From NCBI GenBank assembly GCA_907164885.2, contig OU015490.1, forward strand, positions 13,521,466-13,585,465: a DNA stretch of 64,000 bases, written 5' to 3'. Below the pieces are notes generated by a model. The model did no database searches, had not been told where the DNA came from, and saw only the letters and a program-made list of their open reading frames with translations. The translations under genes were made by a program, and so were the position numbers. Positions 32,971 to 43,404 of the stretch are shown in pieces (position 1 is the first letter of the stretch; the number at the start of each line of letters is the position of its first letter). The stretch comes from Dolomedes plantarius. Its lineage: Eukaryota > Arthropoda > Arachnida > Araneae > Dolomedidae.

Positions 32971-34998
32971 CTAGCCAGAAGTTCCCCGAGCTGGGTTCGA
33001 ACCCGGTTCGGGGCAGAAGTAGTCGCATATTATTTTAAATACGTTTAGCATTTTGGAAACGTCGTCATCGGGCTTTCTAAGAGCCGCGGCAATGTTTCTG
33101 AGAAGCTGTAGGATATCAGGAATGGAGTAGGTTTGGGAAAATTCCCTAACAAGTTTAATGATTTCCGTAAAGTCGGAGAGGCCCGTGTTATTAGTAGTGT
33201 GGTTTTCGTAGTGTGGATTGTGTTGAACATTATGTTTTGAAATGGGTTTTTCGATGTCGATTTTCTTCCTAGGCGCGGTCCTAGCATAGACTAGTTCCGG
33301 TGCACTAGGAGTGTTATTTTGAGTGTTATTAATAGTGATTGAGTTGGTTTCGCCAGAAACCGCCGATTTACTGTTGTAAGTGGGGAGACAATTTTTATTC
33401 CAAGCAGAAGTGCTAGGGATAGGGGCAGGAATGAACGTGTCAGAATTACTATAGGAGTTACTGTTAGTTTTACTGTTGGGTTTACTAGTATTGGATTCTT
33501 TCTTGGCTTTAGAGATGTTTTTCGGGTGTCTGGAGCATTTGGAGTAGTTGGCTGTGTGGTTGCCTCCACAGTTAGCGCACTTGAAAAGCTCAGGATTTCC
33601 CTTAATGGGACAAATCCTGGCCTGATGCTTGCCACCACATAAAAGGCATTTCGGAGTAAGATTGCAGGTCGTGCTCGCATGCCCGAACCGCTGACAGTTG
33701 TAGCATTGAACCGTACCTGAATTTTTAAACGGAGTAATTTTAATTTTTAAGTAATTGATACTGGTTAAATTGGGGAGATTATCAAGATTAGGTGAAGGTT
33801 TGATTGAAATCATAAAAAGGGGAAGTATAGTTTTGGTTTGTTTGTTAGTTAAATACGCAATTTTAATGGGTGCTATGCCTATGTTGGTTAGAGCGTCGTG
33901 AATGTCCTGTCTGTCAGTTGTGGCGGGCAGGCCCCTAATCAAATACTTTTTTGGTCTCTCCGACCTAGGATTCATAACTCTGAAAGGAATATTATTGCTG
34001 GTGAGGATACCCTGCGCGTTTTGAAAGTTAACAATATCGGTAAAAACAATATGAATAAGAGAACCGGCCATTTCTGGCTCGGCTTCGGGACAGTTAGTTT
34101 TGATGATATTAATAAGACTTTTATAGTTATTTCCAGATTCAAAATAAATATGATATTTTTGAATGGGAGTAGGTTCAGCAGTTTCCTGCGTCTCCATATC
34201 TACAGCTTCAGCAGAAGTATTACCTTCAAGAATTTTAGTACTAGCGGCGTTCGGCCGTTCTGAGTTATGGGTACTAATTTTAACACTAGGTTCCAGGGAG
34301 GGGTCCGAGTCCTCTCTCTGGCGTTTAGCTGATTTAGTTCTAACGTTTATAACACCTTCCTCATTATGAAATAATTCTAAGTTAAACTGGGCAAAATGAT
34401 AATTATAGAATGACAAGCTCTTGTCTATATGAGCTCTAAAATAGTCAATGTTCATAAAATCCATGATACCTATCTCTCCAGAATCACTAGTGAGCACTGA
34501 ATAAACACGATCAAAAGTATCACTTACCATGGCAGCCTCTGGGTCCGTCCATCGCTTCTCGCACATCGAGTTAGTAAAGTTCTTTATCATCGCGGAGAAA
34601 CAGAATTTATCCGTCGGGAATTGAGCTTCGATGATATCGTGGATTGCTCCACGCTTGTTTTTGAGCTCCGAGGTCACATGCTGAACTGCGGGAGTAAAGC
34701 TGCACTTTTCAGTATTATCGGCTTGCATTTGTTTCCTTGCTGCGGCCTGTTTTTTCTTTTGGCCCTTAGAAAGTTTTCCAGGGCTGGAGTTGAGACCGTT
34801 CTTAATGTCCGTAGCTAAGCGCTGTAGAGCATCGTTCTTCGGTCTAAGAGAGTCCTTTAGGAAATCTTGTCGCGAGAGTGGTGTCGTCGAACAAGTCGAG
34901 CCATCATCTTCCGAGTCTGAAGTCAGAGTCTGGTAAAAGGAGCCACCAGGGCTTATGCCCGACGGTCCAGATACATCCGCCCGGTTATTCATGTACAA
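32971..34998 (-). CDS. Jockey-type LINE ORF1 (Gag-like nucleic-acid-binding protein), intact
   Basis: The 675-codon frame has no interruption. A low-complexity N-terminus (S/T/D-rich, then basic KKKQAAARKQ near residue 85) is followed by a region about 345-410 (PKKYLIRGLPATTDRQDIHD) typical of the PRE_C2HC domain of Jockey/BS/X-type ORF1. Three zinc knuckles follow at about residues 432-488: CYNCQRFGHASTTC, CLLCGGKHQARIC and CANCGGNHTANYSKC. The last third is serine/asparagine-rich with an amphipathic segment DFTEIIKLVREFSQTYSI. The normal partner ORF2 should follow on the minus strand below 32971 but is absent. The last ~14 codons (CPEPGSNPARGTSG) derive from a B-box-like palindrome, so the true C-terminus may have been replaced. 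Confidence 0.85.
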   Translation of the reverse strand: MYMNNRADVSGPSGISPGGSFYQTLTSDSEDDGSTCSTTPLSRQDFLKDSLRPKNDALQRLATDIKNGLNSSPGKLSKGQKKKQAAARKQMQADNTEKCSFTPAVQHVTSELKNKRGAIHDIIEAQFPTDKFCFSAMIKNFTNSMCEKRWTDPEAAMVSDTFDRVYSVLTSDSGEIGIMDFMNIDYFRAHIDKSLSFYNYHFAQFNLELFHNEEGVINVRTKSAKRQREDSDPSLEPSVKISTHNSERPNAASTKILEGNTSAEAVDMETQETAEPTPIQKYHIYFESGNNYKSLINIIKTNCPEAEPEMAGSLIHIVFTDIVNFQNAQGILTSNNIPFRVMNPRSERPKKYLIRGLPATTDRQDIHDALTNIGIAPIKIAYLTNKQTKTILPLFMISIKPSPNLDNLPNLTSINYLKIKITPFKNSGTVQCYNCQRFGHASTTCNLTPKCLLCGGKHQARICPIKGNPELFKCANCGGNHTANYSKCSRHPKNISKAKKESNTSKPNSKTNSNSYSNSDTFIPAPIPSTSAWNKNCLPTYNSKSAVSGETNSITINNTQNNTPSAPELVYARTAPRKKIDIEKPISKHNVQHNPHYENHTTNNTGLSDFTEIIKLVREFSQTYSIPDILQLLRNIAAALRKPDDDVSKMLNVFKIICDYFCPEPGSNPARGTSG
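32981..33014 (-). repeat. tRNA T-arm-like palindrome in the ORF1 3' end
   Basis: CCCCGA, GGGTTCGAACCC and TCGGGG nest as a palindrome containing a perfect B-box core (GGTTCGAACC). It encodes the final residues of ORF1. It is probably the end of a SINE or tRNA-derived fragment fused to the coding region. Confidence 0.55.
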
Positions 34999-35367
34999 GC
35001 TAAAATAGCCCTACAGAATTCCCCGACAAAACGTACCCGAAAACGTGCGAGCAAAATAGCTAGTGGCAGTAAAACTACAACACGTGGGAAAACCACGTGT
35101 GTTTCCGTGCTAGGCTTAACGGAGCAGTAATGGCACACGACTGAACACCTCAGTGTCCAGCGTCCGAGGAAATGTGAAATGTAAATGTATAAAACTCATC
35201 AGCCTCCCGTTGGAAAATACTTAAATCTGAGAGCTGTCTGTAAAAAGTGATAGCTAAAATTTTTTTCGAAAAACAACCAGAAATCGGTGTCTACATCTCT
35301 GTCAGAAAAAAGTGGTAACTATACACGAAATAAAAGGTCTGGGAAATAATATCAGTCAGTGGAATGA
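34999..35367 (-). other. Presumed 5' leader of the LINE ORF1
   Basis: Sequence upstream of the ORF1 ATG on the minus strand; GC-richer near the ATG, with CACGTG-type motifs (ACACGTGG.TTTTCCCACGTGT). The 5' end of the element could not be fixed. Confidence 0.4.
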
Positions 35368-35539
35368 ACCTAACTCAGTGGCGCACCCAGGATTTTATCT
35401 TGGGAGGGGAGGCGAGTTGAACGTATAAATATATTTGTAATGCAAATTCAATATTCATAATGCAATTTCCATTTCTTCTTTGGGGGGGCGGGAAAGAGCC
35501 CTTTGTCCCCCTCTCAATGGGTGCGCCACTGACCTAACA
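35368..35539. mobile_element. hAT-type MITE, 156 bp, TSD ACCTAACT/ACCTAACA
   Basis: The element (35376-35531) starts CAGTGGCGCACCCAGGATTT and ends AATGGGTGCGCCACTG. The flanks ACCTAACT and ACCTAACA match at 7 of 8 positions. A paralogous sequence lacking the insertion at 37977-38092 has ACCTAACA once (38012-38019). Confidence 0.88.
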
Positions 35540-35602
35540 TATAGAGGTCTAAGCACATATAGTCACGCGCACACGCGCATCAGCAAACTCTGTTGGAATT
35601 AC

Positions 35603-35744
35603 TTAGGCCGTCTGCACACGGGGCAACTCAAAAGAAACTGATAACCGACTCAAATCACAAACCAGTCCGTGATGAGTCGGACTGGTTTGTGATTTGAGTC
35701 GGTTATCAGTTTCTTTTGAGTTGCTCCGTGTGCAGACGGGCTTA
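35603..35744. mobile_element. Palindromic MITE with 3-bp TSD TTA
   Basis: GGCCGTCTGCACACGGGGC begins an arm that returns as its reverse complement, ending GTGTGCAGACGGGC, with an 8-nt loop (TGATGAGT). TTA flanks both sides, and the uninterrupted paralogue at 38083-38085 has a single TTA. The 3-bp TWA target points to a PIF/Harbinger-type MITE. Relative of 20457-20723. Confidence 0.88.
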
Positions 35745-35790
35745 TATATTTAAATGACTTCCTGTTTGTTTCCAATATTTGTTTAATATA

Positions 35791-36200
35791 CTAGGGGCTT
35801 CACCCGTAGGCTCGCTACGCTCGCTCCTTTGTTAGGGCTAATAGCGAGATACATAGGGGTGATTCTCGGGTAATGTAATAGCTTCCATCTATTTACTGTT
35901 GTCACCCTTATGTGAAGGCCTTTTCATCACTGTTAAATTATCAGCTTTAAAATTTAATTAAAAATCGAAATTTTGTGCGGATGCTTGCAACATTTGACTG
36001 ACGTTTCGCATTGCTGTCTCTTGTGAAGGAAGCAGCAAACTACTCTTTGAAACATTTGCTTTTCCGGTGTGAGGCCTGCCTAACAGCTTCCATCCATTTA
36101 CTGTTGTCACTCTTAATGCGAAGGTCGTTTCATCACTGTTGTATTATCAGCTTTAAAATTCAATTAAAAATTGAAATTTTAAGATAGGGACTTAAAGAGA
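35791..36200 (-). mobile_element. Helitron-like 3' segment, second family
   Basis: Read on the minus strand it ends GCGTAGCGAGCCTACGGGTG then AAGCCCCTAG before a host T. It shares its body with 32345-32513. The block TTCCATC.ATTTACTGTTGTCAC to GCTTTAAAATT.AATTAAAAA is present twice here (about 35881 and 36085). Confidence 0.58.
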
Positions 36201-37243
36201 TTAACAAGCTCGAAAATTTTAATTAAAATTAATCTATTTAAATTTACATTGAAGAATGTGATGAATTTTGTCTCCGGTCTAAACATATATAGTGTGTGGA
36301 AGATTAGCTTTTTTAAACATAAACGAAAATTAGCCTTTAAAAGAAATTTTAAATAAATGATTCCTTTATTAGGTAGAATAACAGACTAATTAAAGGAATA
36401 TATGTATTCGGAAAAATTACTTGTTTAAACCTGAAAAGAAAATATGAAAGAACCCAAGTAAATAGTAATGTTTCGTTATCAGGGCAAGAAACTAGGCGAT
36501 ACAGCAATCTCTAAGCCACGCCTTCTGTTAAAAAATTTCCGTGAGTGTTCCTGTGGAAAATTAAAACGACTGTGAAACGCCTTCATACACCTTCAAAATA
36601 GGGTTATATTCCATTTTAAAGCCACAAAAGCATGCGCAGAGCAAGGAAAGACTACCTTTAGGAGACTGAAGAAAGGGTTAAAAAAAGCAAACAATATCCT
36701 TTTCAGGGTGTTAATGTTGATGCCGGATACGTATTATCAAATCTGACGTCAATTGGAATTTTCGAAAACATATGTAATTAGGGGAAATATATCAGTTAAG
36801 GGGGTAGGGTCACGATCCAGATTCCCTATGTCAGTAATGTTAAAATTACTCATTTTTAAGGAACATTTAAAAAAATTCTATTGAATATAAATTTCTAATT
36901 TTTTTACTGTATATTGCCTGATGTATATTAAATAATTTAACCTGAGCTTTTATAATTTAAATACCTTGTTATTTTTTTTAAATATATAACTTCTACTATA
37001 TGTATTTTGCTTTCAGAAACACCAAAATTATATCAAGTTTTATGCTATTAAATTACACTAAATTAATTTTTCTAAATATACCTTCGTTAAAATATGTAAT
37101 ATTATGCATTTATTAAATATGCGAAGTTTCAAAATAATCTCATCGATAGTTATTGATAAAATGTTCCTTAACTGGCAAAATACACTGTTTCGAAAATATC
37201 AACATTTAGTGAAACATTCACTTGTGCTTAGTGCATACTAGCT
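36201..37243. other. AT-rich sequence, nothing recognised
   Basis: No coding or bounded repeat sequence recognised. Confidence 0.4.
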
Positions 37244-37740
37244 TTATAGCTTGGATAAAGTGAGTACTTTGACCATAGGACCATAGGAAATGGGTCGCAA
37301 AAGACTCTGTTCTAATTTACATTTTTTCTGTCTTCGATTTATTCTGGTTTCCTTGGTTTGCTGTGAAACATCATATTGAGCTTTTATTAATGTCGTCCGA
37401 TCAATTGTTTGCATTACTCGAGAAGTATAAAAACCTGGAGATATACCTAACGTTGAAAGTACTTTGCATTTCTTAATATTTTCGTTATGATAGGATGCAA
37501 TTGCTTCAAATACACCTGCTTTTAAAGTTTCTAACTGCACAAAAACATTCTTTGGGATCCGTGACTAGATTATATTATTTACACTCTCATTGCTGTTTTG
37601 TGTTTTCCCATACAGACATTTGATAAGTAGATCAAGATCTGCTAAATCTCTATAAATGTTTTTAATGTAATCCAGTACTACTATTGGTAAAATGGTTGTT
37701 TTCATTGGAGCACGGGAAATTAAAAAAATAGCTAATGCAG
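37244..37740 (-). pseudogene. Mutator-like transposase, C-terminal fragment
   Basis: One minus-strand frame runs from about 37740 to 37244: APMKTTILPIVVLDYIKNIY, then LADLDLLIKCLYGKTQNSNE, then (after one stop codon) RIPKNVFVQLETLKAGVFEA, then KKCKVLSTLGISPGFYTSR and a basic tail. The KC-L-x-GKTQN-x-NES-x-NN-x-IW and LGI-x-PG patterns are those of arthropod Mutator-like transposases (the family with a Cys/His-rich DDE core). A TAG sits where the conserved Trp after NNII is expected. The catalytic core is missing, so this is a truncated relic. Confidence 0.72.
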
Positions 37741-37976
37741 CTATGCAAGCGGTTTGTTTTGGTTGGTGAAGGTGTGACGCCAGGCGTTTTGACAGATGGT
37801 AATAGTTCTTTTAAAAAATATTAAAAATACTTCTAGTGCAGCTAGAACAAATATGTAAATGTCATCAGAAGCACAAGAGTACATATTTTTCAAAAATGCA
37901 AAAATTGGAAAATGCATTTTTCTGTCGAAAATCGTGACCCTACCCCCTTAAAAGATGTCATTTATATAACAGTGTT

Positions 37977-38092
37977 AATATCAGTCAATGGAATGAAAAC
38001 TTTCAGCGTTGACCTAACATATAAAGGTCTCAGAACATACAGTCACGTTCACACGCACATCAGCAAACTTTGTTGGAAATACTTATATTCAT
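37977..38092 (+). repeat. Duplicated segment, copy 2 (empty-site paralogue)
   Basis: About 115 bp resembling 35350-35750 but without either MITE. It contains ACCTAACA once (38012-38019) and TTA once (38083-38085). Confidence 0.78.
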
Positions 38093-38217
38093 AAGCTCGT
38101 TCGCACTTTATGGAAACGATTTTGATAGTAAGTTCTATGCATAAACGCCGTATTGTTTGTGGCGATTTTCTTCCATCTGATAGCCATGGTTCTTGACATC
38201 AGCTCTAGCTTGAATTT

Positions 38218-38250
<33 letters not shown>

Positions 38251-38254
38251 TATA
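38218..38254 (+). repeat. A-run followed by (AT)n
   Basis: A homopolymer of A followed by an AT dinucleotide repeat, at the truncated end of the adjacent Helitron copy. Confidence 0.9.
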
Positions 38255-38264
38255 AAGCATAACG

Positions 38265-38886
38265 GATATTTTTATAGACAAAATAATGTAGAACACAATA
38301 TTCAACTTAAATAAAACTGTCAATGTATGCAATTAATTTGTATGTTTAATATCCATAAAACTTTCTATTTTGAATAAAATTCTTAAAAGACCTCCATCTC
38401 AATTAGTCTAGTGGTTAAATTTTATCTTTTACCGCATTTCAATATTTTTTTGTAAATTTATTTCGTTGTTATGCACTTGACGCATAATTAGTTTAAAGTA
38501 TCACAAAAAGAAAAGAATCCACGTGATCAGCATTTAATAAATTAAATTCTAAAAATTAATCTTTAAAAATTCACCAAAATTCAGAAAAGGGAGGTAAAGA
38601 TTCGAAAAAGATTTCATTTTAAAGGAATTTTTATGATCTTTCTCGTGATGTAAATTTTATAACCCTCAGATTATTATTTTAAATGCAAACTTAAAAAGTT
38701 ACAAAACCAGCTTAAAAATTTAATTTTAAAAATCTAAGAAGAATTTTTCAAAAATATTTCTTAGTGCATCCCTACACTATAAGAAGAATATCCATGCAAA
38801 ATTTCAGTCCTTTAGGTCCAGCGGTTTAGTCTGCGCGTTATCTGTCAGTCAGTGAGTCAGTCACTGAATTGTTTTATATAGAGAGA
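38265..38886 (-). mobile_element. Helitron, 3'-truncated copy
   Basis: On the minus strand it begins TCTCTCTATATAAAACAATT after a host A and follows the Helitron at 26427-27086 (shared GTCCAGCGGTTT.GTCTG, CACGTGATCAGCATTTAATA on the plus strand). The CTAG end is missing. Confidence 0.7.
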
Positions 38887-39847
38887 TTGTGTTTGAAAAC
38901 GTTAAGTTGGTCCTGGATAAAAAAAACAGCTTATTTTTTTATAGAAAAAAGAAAGAAGTTTAGAATTTTTTAATCAGATTTATCTGTCTATTCGTATACT
39001 TCTGTACCATCTGTCTTTCAAGTCATTTTATCCCGGAATAAAAATTTTCCCAATTTGAAAACTTTAAAAGACTCTACAGCAAATTCCTCGCCTTTCTACA
39101 TTTGTTTGCAATGTAACATTAATCAATAGTATCTACCAGATCAACTGATATAGTGCATTAATAGATTTAAAAGTAGTAGAAATAATAAATATCATTTACA
39201 GTCACCTCCCTGTTTAGTAATATGCTGTTTTGTGCAAGTAATCTTATAGCCCGCAATTTATATTTACAAAAAGCTCATCCATTGCACATGGAAGATTTAA
39301 CATATAGTGTCAGATAGGAAAGTTATACAGTTTTGCTTTGTTTTTAAATATTTTTCATAAAATTCATTCCCTTAACGGTCCATTTGTTTTACGTTACATT
39401 AACTTGGATATAGTCCCCCTTTACATAGATCCCTTTTAGTTTCTCATTCAGAATATCTCTTCAATAAATTCATTCCTAGATAAGGCAAGCTTTTAGGGCA
39501 AAGCCGTAATTGAATATTTATTACGGCGAAAACATTTTTCATCTTTATTTCGTTCTAGTGTTTGACTTTTTGGACGAAAGGATTCGCTTAATTAAATTCT
39601 CTTTCATTTAATTAAATTTTCAATTTTTCAAAGTCGGATGAATAAGATATGTAAGGAAGAAAGGTATGGTAAACACTCGTTTGAAAGAACCTCGATAGAT
39701 TGATATTCGCGTATTTATTTCAGTTTAACGGCGTTCGGGACACAAACTCTCAAAAACGCACGTGTATTTTTTATTGGCTTAAAACATATACAGAGCTTTC
39801 AAAAGGAAATAACACAAGTCACGTGTTGTTCCGCTGATTACATTACC
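38887..39847. other. AT-rich sequence, nothing recognised
   Basis: No feature recognised. Confidence 0.45.
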
Positions 39848-40576
39848 AGGTACAGCAAGGGTTCCCAACCTTTTTCCTACATCGACCCCTTTAAAAGAAT
39901 GTTTTTCTTCATCGACCCCCCCCCTCGCATTTTTCTCTATAATATACAGCATACAACATAATTATAATATTTATAATAATTGCACATAAAACACTTAAAG
40001 ATAGCAATTTGACTAAGAGTATGTACAAAAAAATTAGAAAGAGTGGTTCATTCGGTTTATGTTTTATTCTTTTTGTACTAATTTCATTTTTAATTTCTAA
40101 AATATAAAGAAGATTTCAGAAACACAGATTGTAGTAATTGCACAAAAGTTCAATTTTCATTAATGTGGTGGTTGCACTTGATGCATTGATACAATCTTTT
40201 TAATGTTTGGCCTGAAATTGCTTATGATCGTATAGTCATAATAACTAACATAACGAATATAAATATATATTTTACTAAACAATTTTACAGACTTATATGT
40301 AATTATAATATAATTTCATTCGACACATATACAAAAGTGTCATGACAATTCGACTTTGGATGAGTGAATCACTCCGCCCAATGCAAATCTGTATTTATGC
40401 ATATTAAAATGGATATTATTATCTAATAATTACATTCCTAAAAATTAATTAAATTTTAAAACAGAAAAATTTATCATCGACCCCCAATAGACCCCTGGAA
40501 TACTTTAGACCCTTTTTAAACTTCCATCGACCCCAAGAGGTCCACCTGGACCCAGTTGGGAATCCCTGAGGTACAG
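39848..40576. mobile_element. hAT-type element with 8-bp TSD AGGTACAG
   Basis: The element (39856-40568, 713 bp) starts CAAGGGTTCCCAACCTTTTT and ends CAGTTGGGAATCCCTG. AGGTACAG is on both sides. The interior matches the 2023-3240 element, so this is a shorter deletion derivative of the same family. Confidence 0.88.
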
Positions 40577-41106
40577 CCTTTGTATGCTGCACTGTGCATG
40601 CATACCATAATGTACATCTGAACATCGTAACTCTGTTCATATCAAAAATAAAATTTTTAACGATATGCCTTCTTTAAAAAGTTTTACTTAAAACCCCTCA
40701 CCAGGTATCCCAATGAACTTTTTATGCAGTCTTCAACTGATCTGTTTTCACTAAACGGTCTTTAGAATTTTCGATTTTAACTAAAAATTCTGAATATATT
40801 TCGGTTTTAGAAACAATACTCAAGAAAATATGATTTTATAGCTGTCTAAAATGATTAACAGTTTCATGAAAAAAAACTTTTATAAATGATAAAGATAAGT
40901 TATTTCGAAAACTTTTATGGGGGCAAAACAGTGGGAAAACTTGCACATAGAGCTATCACTTCTAAATATACATATATTAGAAACTAATCATGCTTAAATT
41001 TTTTCTCTTTAAATTATTGTAGTAAAATTTTAAATTGTTAGAGTCAGAGGGGGGAGGGGGTATGTATAAACTAGGAAGGCTAGTCATAAATTTCTTTTAT
41101 TCTATA
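40577..41106. other. AT-rich sequence, nothing recognised
   Basis: No feature recognised. Confidence 0.4.
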
Positions 41107-41437
41107 GCGTTTGTTACGACTCAAAACTCCGTCTGTAACTGTTTGTCCCTATAAACGGGGAATTTAGGTTTTACTCTCCTTACGGGAGGAAAATACTGTA
41201 TGTGTATGTCACGTGTTAAACGAAAGTAACTTGTTGTCGCGTTGGGGAGCCGATTTGCGCGCCTCTTAGAACCATGTGATGGCTCGACGTAGTCAAGTGG
41301 GCTGGGCGGCTTAAATGAAAGGCCGTAAATAAATGTTGTAAGAATACTGTAACTGTGCTGTGATTGTGAATATTAATAAATGTACAGTGTTTCGTAAAGG
41401 ATGAGGAGTCGGATCGCTTAATTTATGGTACAGCGTT
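41107..41437 (+). mobile_element. Solo LTR (321 bp), TG...CA, 5-bp TSD GCGTT
   Basis: The LTR spans 41112-41432, starts TGTTACGACTCAAAACTCC and ends ATTTATGGTACA. GCGTT flanks both ends (41107-41111, 41433-41437). An AATAAA (about 41327) and GCCGATTTGCGCGCC are inside. A 5-bp TSD and TG/CA ends fit Ty3/gypsy or BEL/Pao elements; no internal coding sequence remains. Confidence 0.8.
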
Positions 41438-41543
41438 CAAGTCTCTCTTTGTATAATAGATCTACGAGGTTCTAGTTAGTGCCTGAGACTTCGGATGTGT
41501 CTCCGGTAGAAAAAGGATCCTGTTGTGTCACCATTATCTCGTC

Positions 41544-41723
41544 TTTTTCAGGTCTAGCCAGGTGATGGCATTCAGTTCAGATTCTGTAGGTTCGAGTCCC
41601 ACTGTTGGCATGGGTGTTCGTAGCCGTTCGGAATCGGTTTTAAACTGTAGGTCCCGGTCTAATTGTCCCTTGTGTAGCAAAAAGTTGACTGTAGCGCTCC
41701 AAACCAAACCTTTTTCAGGTCTA
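41544..41723 (+). repeat. SINE-2 copy b with 13-bp TSD
   Basis: The 154-bp SINE (41557-41710) is flanked by TTTTTCAGGTCTA at 41544-41556 and 41711-41723. It contains B-box-like GTAGGTTCGAGTCCC and the body shared with 11731-11893, ending CTCCAAACCAAACC. A long perfect TSD is diagnostic of LINE-driven retroposition. Confidence 0.88.
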
Positions 41724-43404
41724 TACGCAATCTCATTCTGCTAACTCAGACATAAGAAGGCGTGATATGTTGCTTCACCTCACCGAAGAACAGACAAATT
41801 GTCCCCTAACATTTATTCGCATCGCTTGCACGTTTTCCCTTTTTTCTCAATCTCTTATATAAATCACCTCTCGAAGGCTTCAGCAGATACACAGCATTTT
41901 TTTTTTGATATTTGCAAATTACCTTCTCCATTTACTATAAAGGCCATGTTTTTAACACAACTTTAATTGCTTGAGGGCTATCGAAATTTCTTTGTGCGGC
42001 TTTTACTCGAACTTCAGTAGGCATTCCCGACATCTTTCTCACCCTTATACAACAGCATCGAACATCTTCAACATGTTGTTTCCACAATCCTACTAAACTG
42101 CGCCGGTAGCAATATCAGGCCGAAATCCTCTAAATTTCTGGCTAGCTTATAGCTGAATTTAGTTTACATTTTGAAGGCCCTTTGTATCAGATTCTCCTAG
42201 CCCTGCGTCAAAGCCTCGAACTTTCTAAAGCTAGATCAAAAGCAACGCACAATATCCAGTTTCTTCAGAATTTCTACTCCTCCAAAAATGCTGTTTCTAT
42301 TATATGCAGAAGGTTTTTTTTCGCCTCATTCTTTTACAAACCTTTGTAGTAGTTGTTTTAGAACCAGCTGTCCTTGGAAGTGATAAAGAAACTTAAGAAA
42401 ACTGCCAATCTATTGCCACTGTGCAGCAAAGCACTGTGGAAAAGAAAGTTAATTATCTTTCAAACTAACGTTACTCACCCCGTTAAAACGGGAATTAAAC
42501 TGTAGAGCGAATCGTGCCCCTAGCCGAGAAAGCACCCTCGATTTACTCCAGCGACTCCCACGCAGAAGGAGGGAGGGTTCAAAATCTCTCCCCGGATGAT
42601 ACTACTTAAGAACCCACTCGCATTCAAGAAATAACATACTTTTAGATAGCTTTCAAATGATTCAAAATACTCAACACACGATAACAAATTTGGGTCCCAA
42701 ATAGCATTATGGTTCCTTTCATAGCTTATTAAATTGCTTTGGATTGGCAAAAGACTTAATCAAATTCTCTTTGTTTTAGCTTTGCTATTGGGACTAAAAG
42801 AATCAAGTTGATCACATTAAGATGCATGCTTTTGTTCTTTCCATTGTCAGAGATTTTCCATCAAAACAAAAACTTACTACTAACTTTTAGCGGAAAGGAA
42901 TTAAAGGAATTATGCAAAATATTAACAACTGAGTCGGCAACAGACTTTTAAACAAGACTTTTAAAGTCTAGAAAGAAAAGACTTTGAAAGTAAAAAAACT
43001 TTGAGGACCATCGAAAATAGGAAAAGGATGAACGAATTCGGATCGGCGATCGACAAGGGGACCAAAAAAGTATTATAAATGGGCGCCTGTGAACTTAGAG
43101 CGGATATAAGGAAACTAAGAAAGTGAACGCAAGAAAAGCTTAAGGCAAAATATTTCACTGCAATATATTTCAATAAACAGCATATTATTTCCTTCAAGAA
43201 AAGACTACAGTTTTTATACCCTTTAATTTTTACTACTGTTATTGGAAAAGAAACTGGAAATGAAAAAGAATAAATAATTTCTTCAGTATCGTGATAACAA
43301 TAAACTGTTTGTTCTTGTTTGCCAGTTCTTGGCACCTGTTAATAAAGACATTCACACCTTAACTGCGAGAATCGTTGGTTGCTTTCAATAAGGGCACCGT
43401 ATAG
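41724..43404. other. Unassigned 1.7 kb
   Basis: A 124-codon minus-strand frame (42961-43335) is hydrophobic with no domain I recognise. A GC-richer patch near 42510-42600 has no clear coding or SINE identity. Confidence 0.35.

Larger units (their letters stand above)
35350..35750 (+). repeat. Duplicated segment, copy 1 (with two MITE insertions)
   Basis: After removal of the MITEs at 35376-35531 and 35606-35741, this resembles 37977-38092: ATCAGTCAGTGGAATGAA, ACCTAACATATA.AGGTCT, ATCAGCAAACT.TGTTGGAA, ACTTATAT. Confidence 0.75.

Noticed and set aside
33898..34263. 121-codon plus-strand frame
   Set aside because: Antisense shadow of the LINE ORF1 on the minus strand.
42961..43335. 124-codon minus-strand frame with hydrophobic stretches
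   Set aside because: Phe/Leu/Ser-rich noise typical of T-rich DNA; no recognised family.
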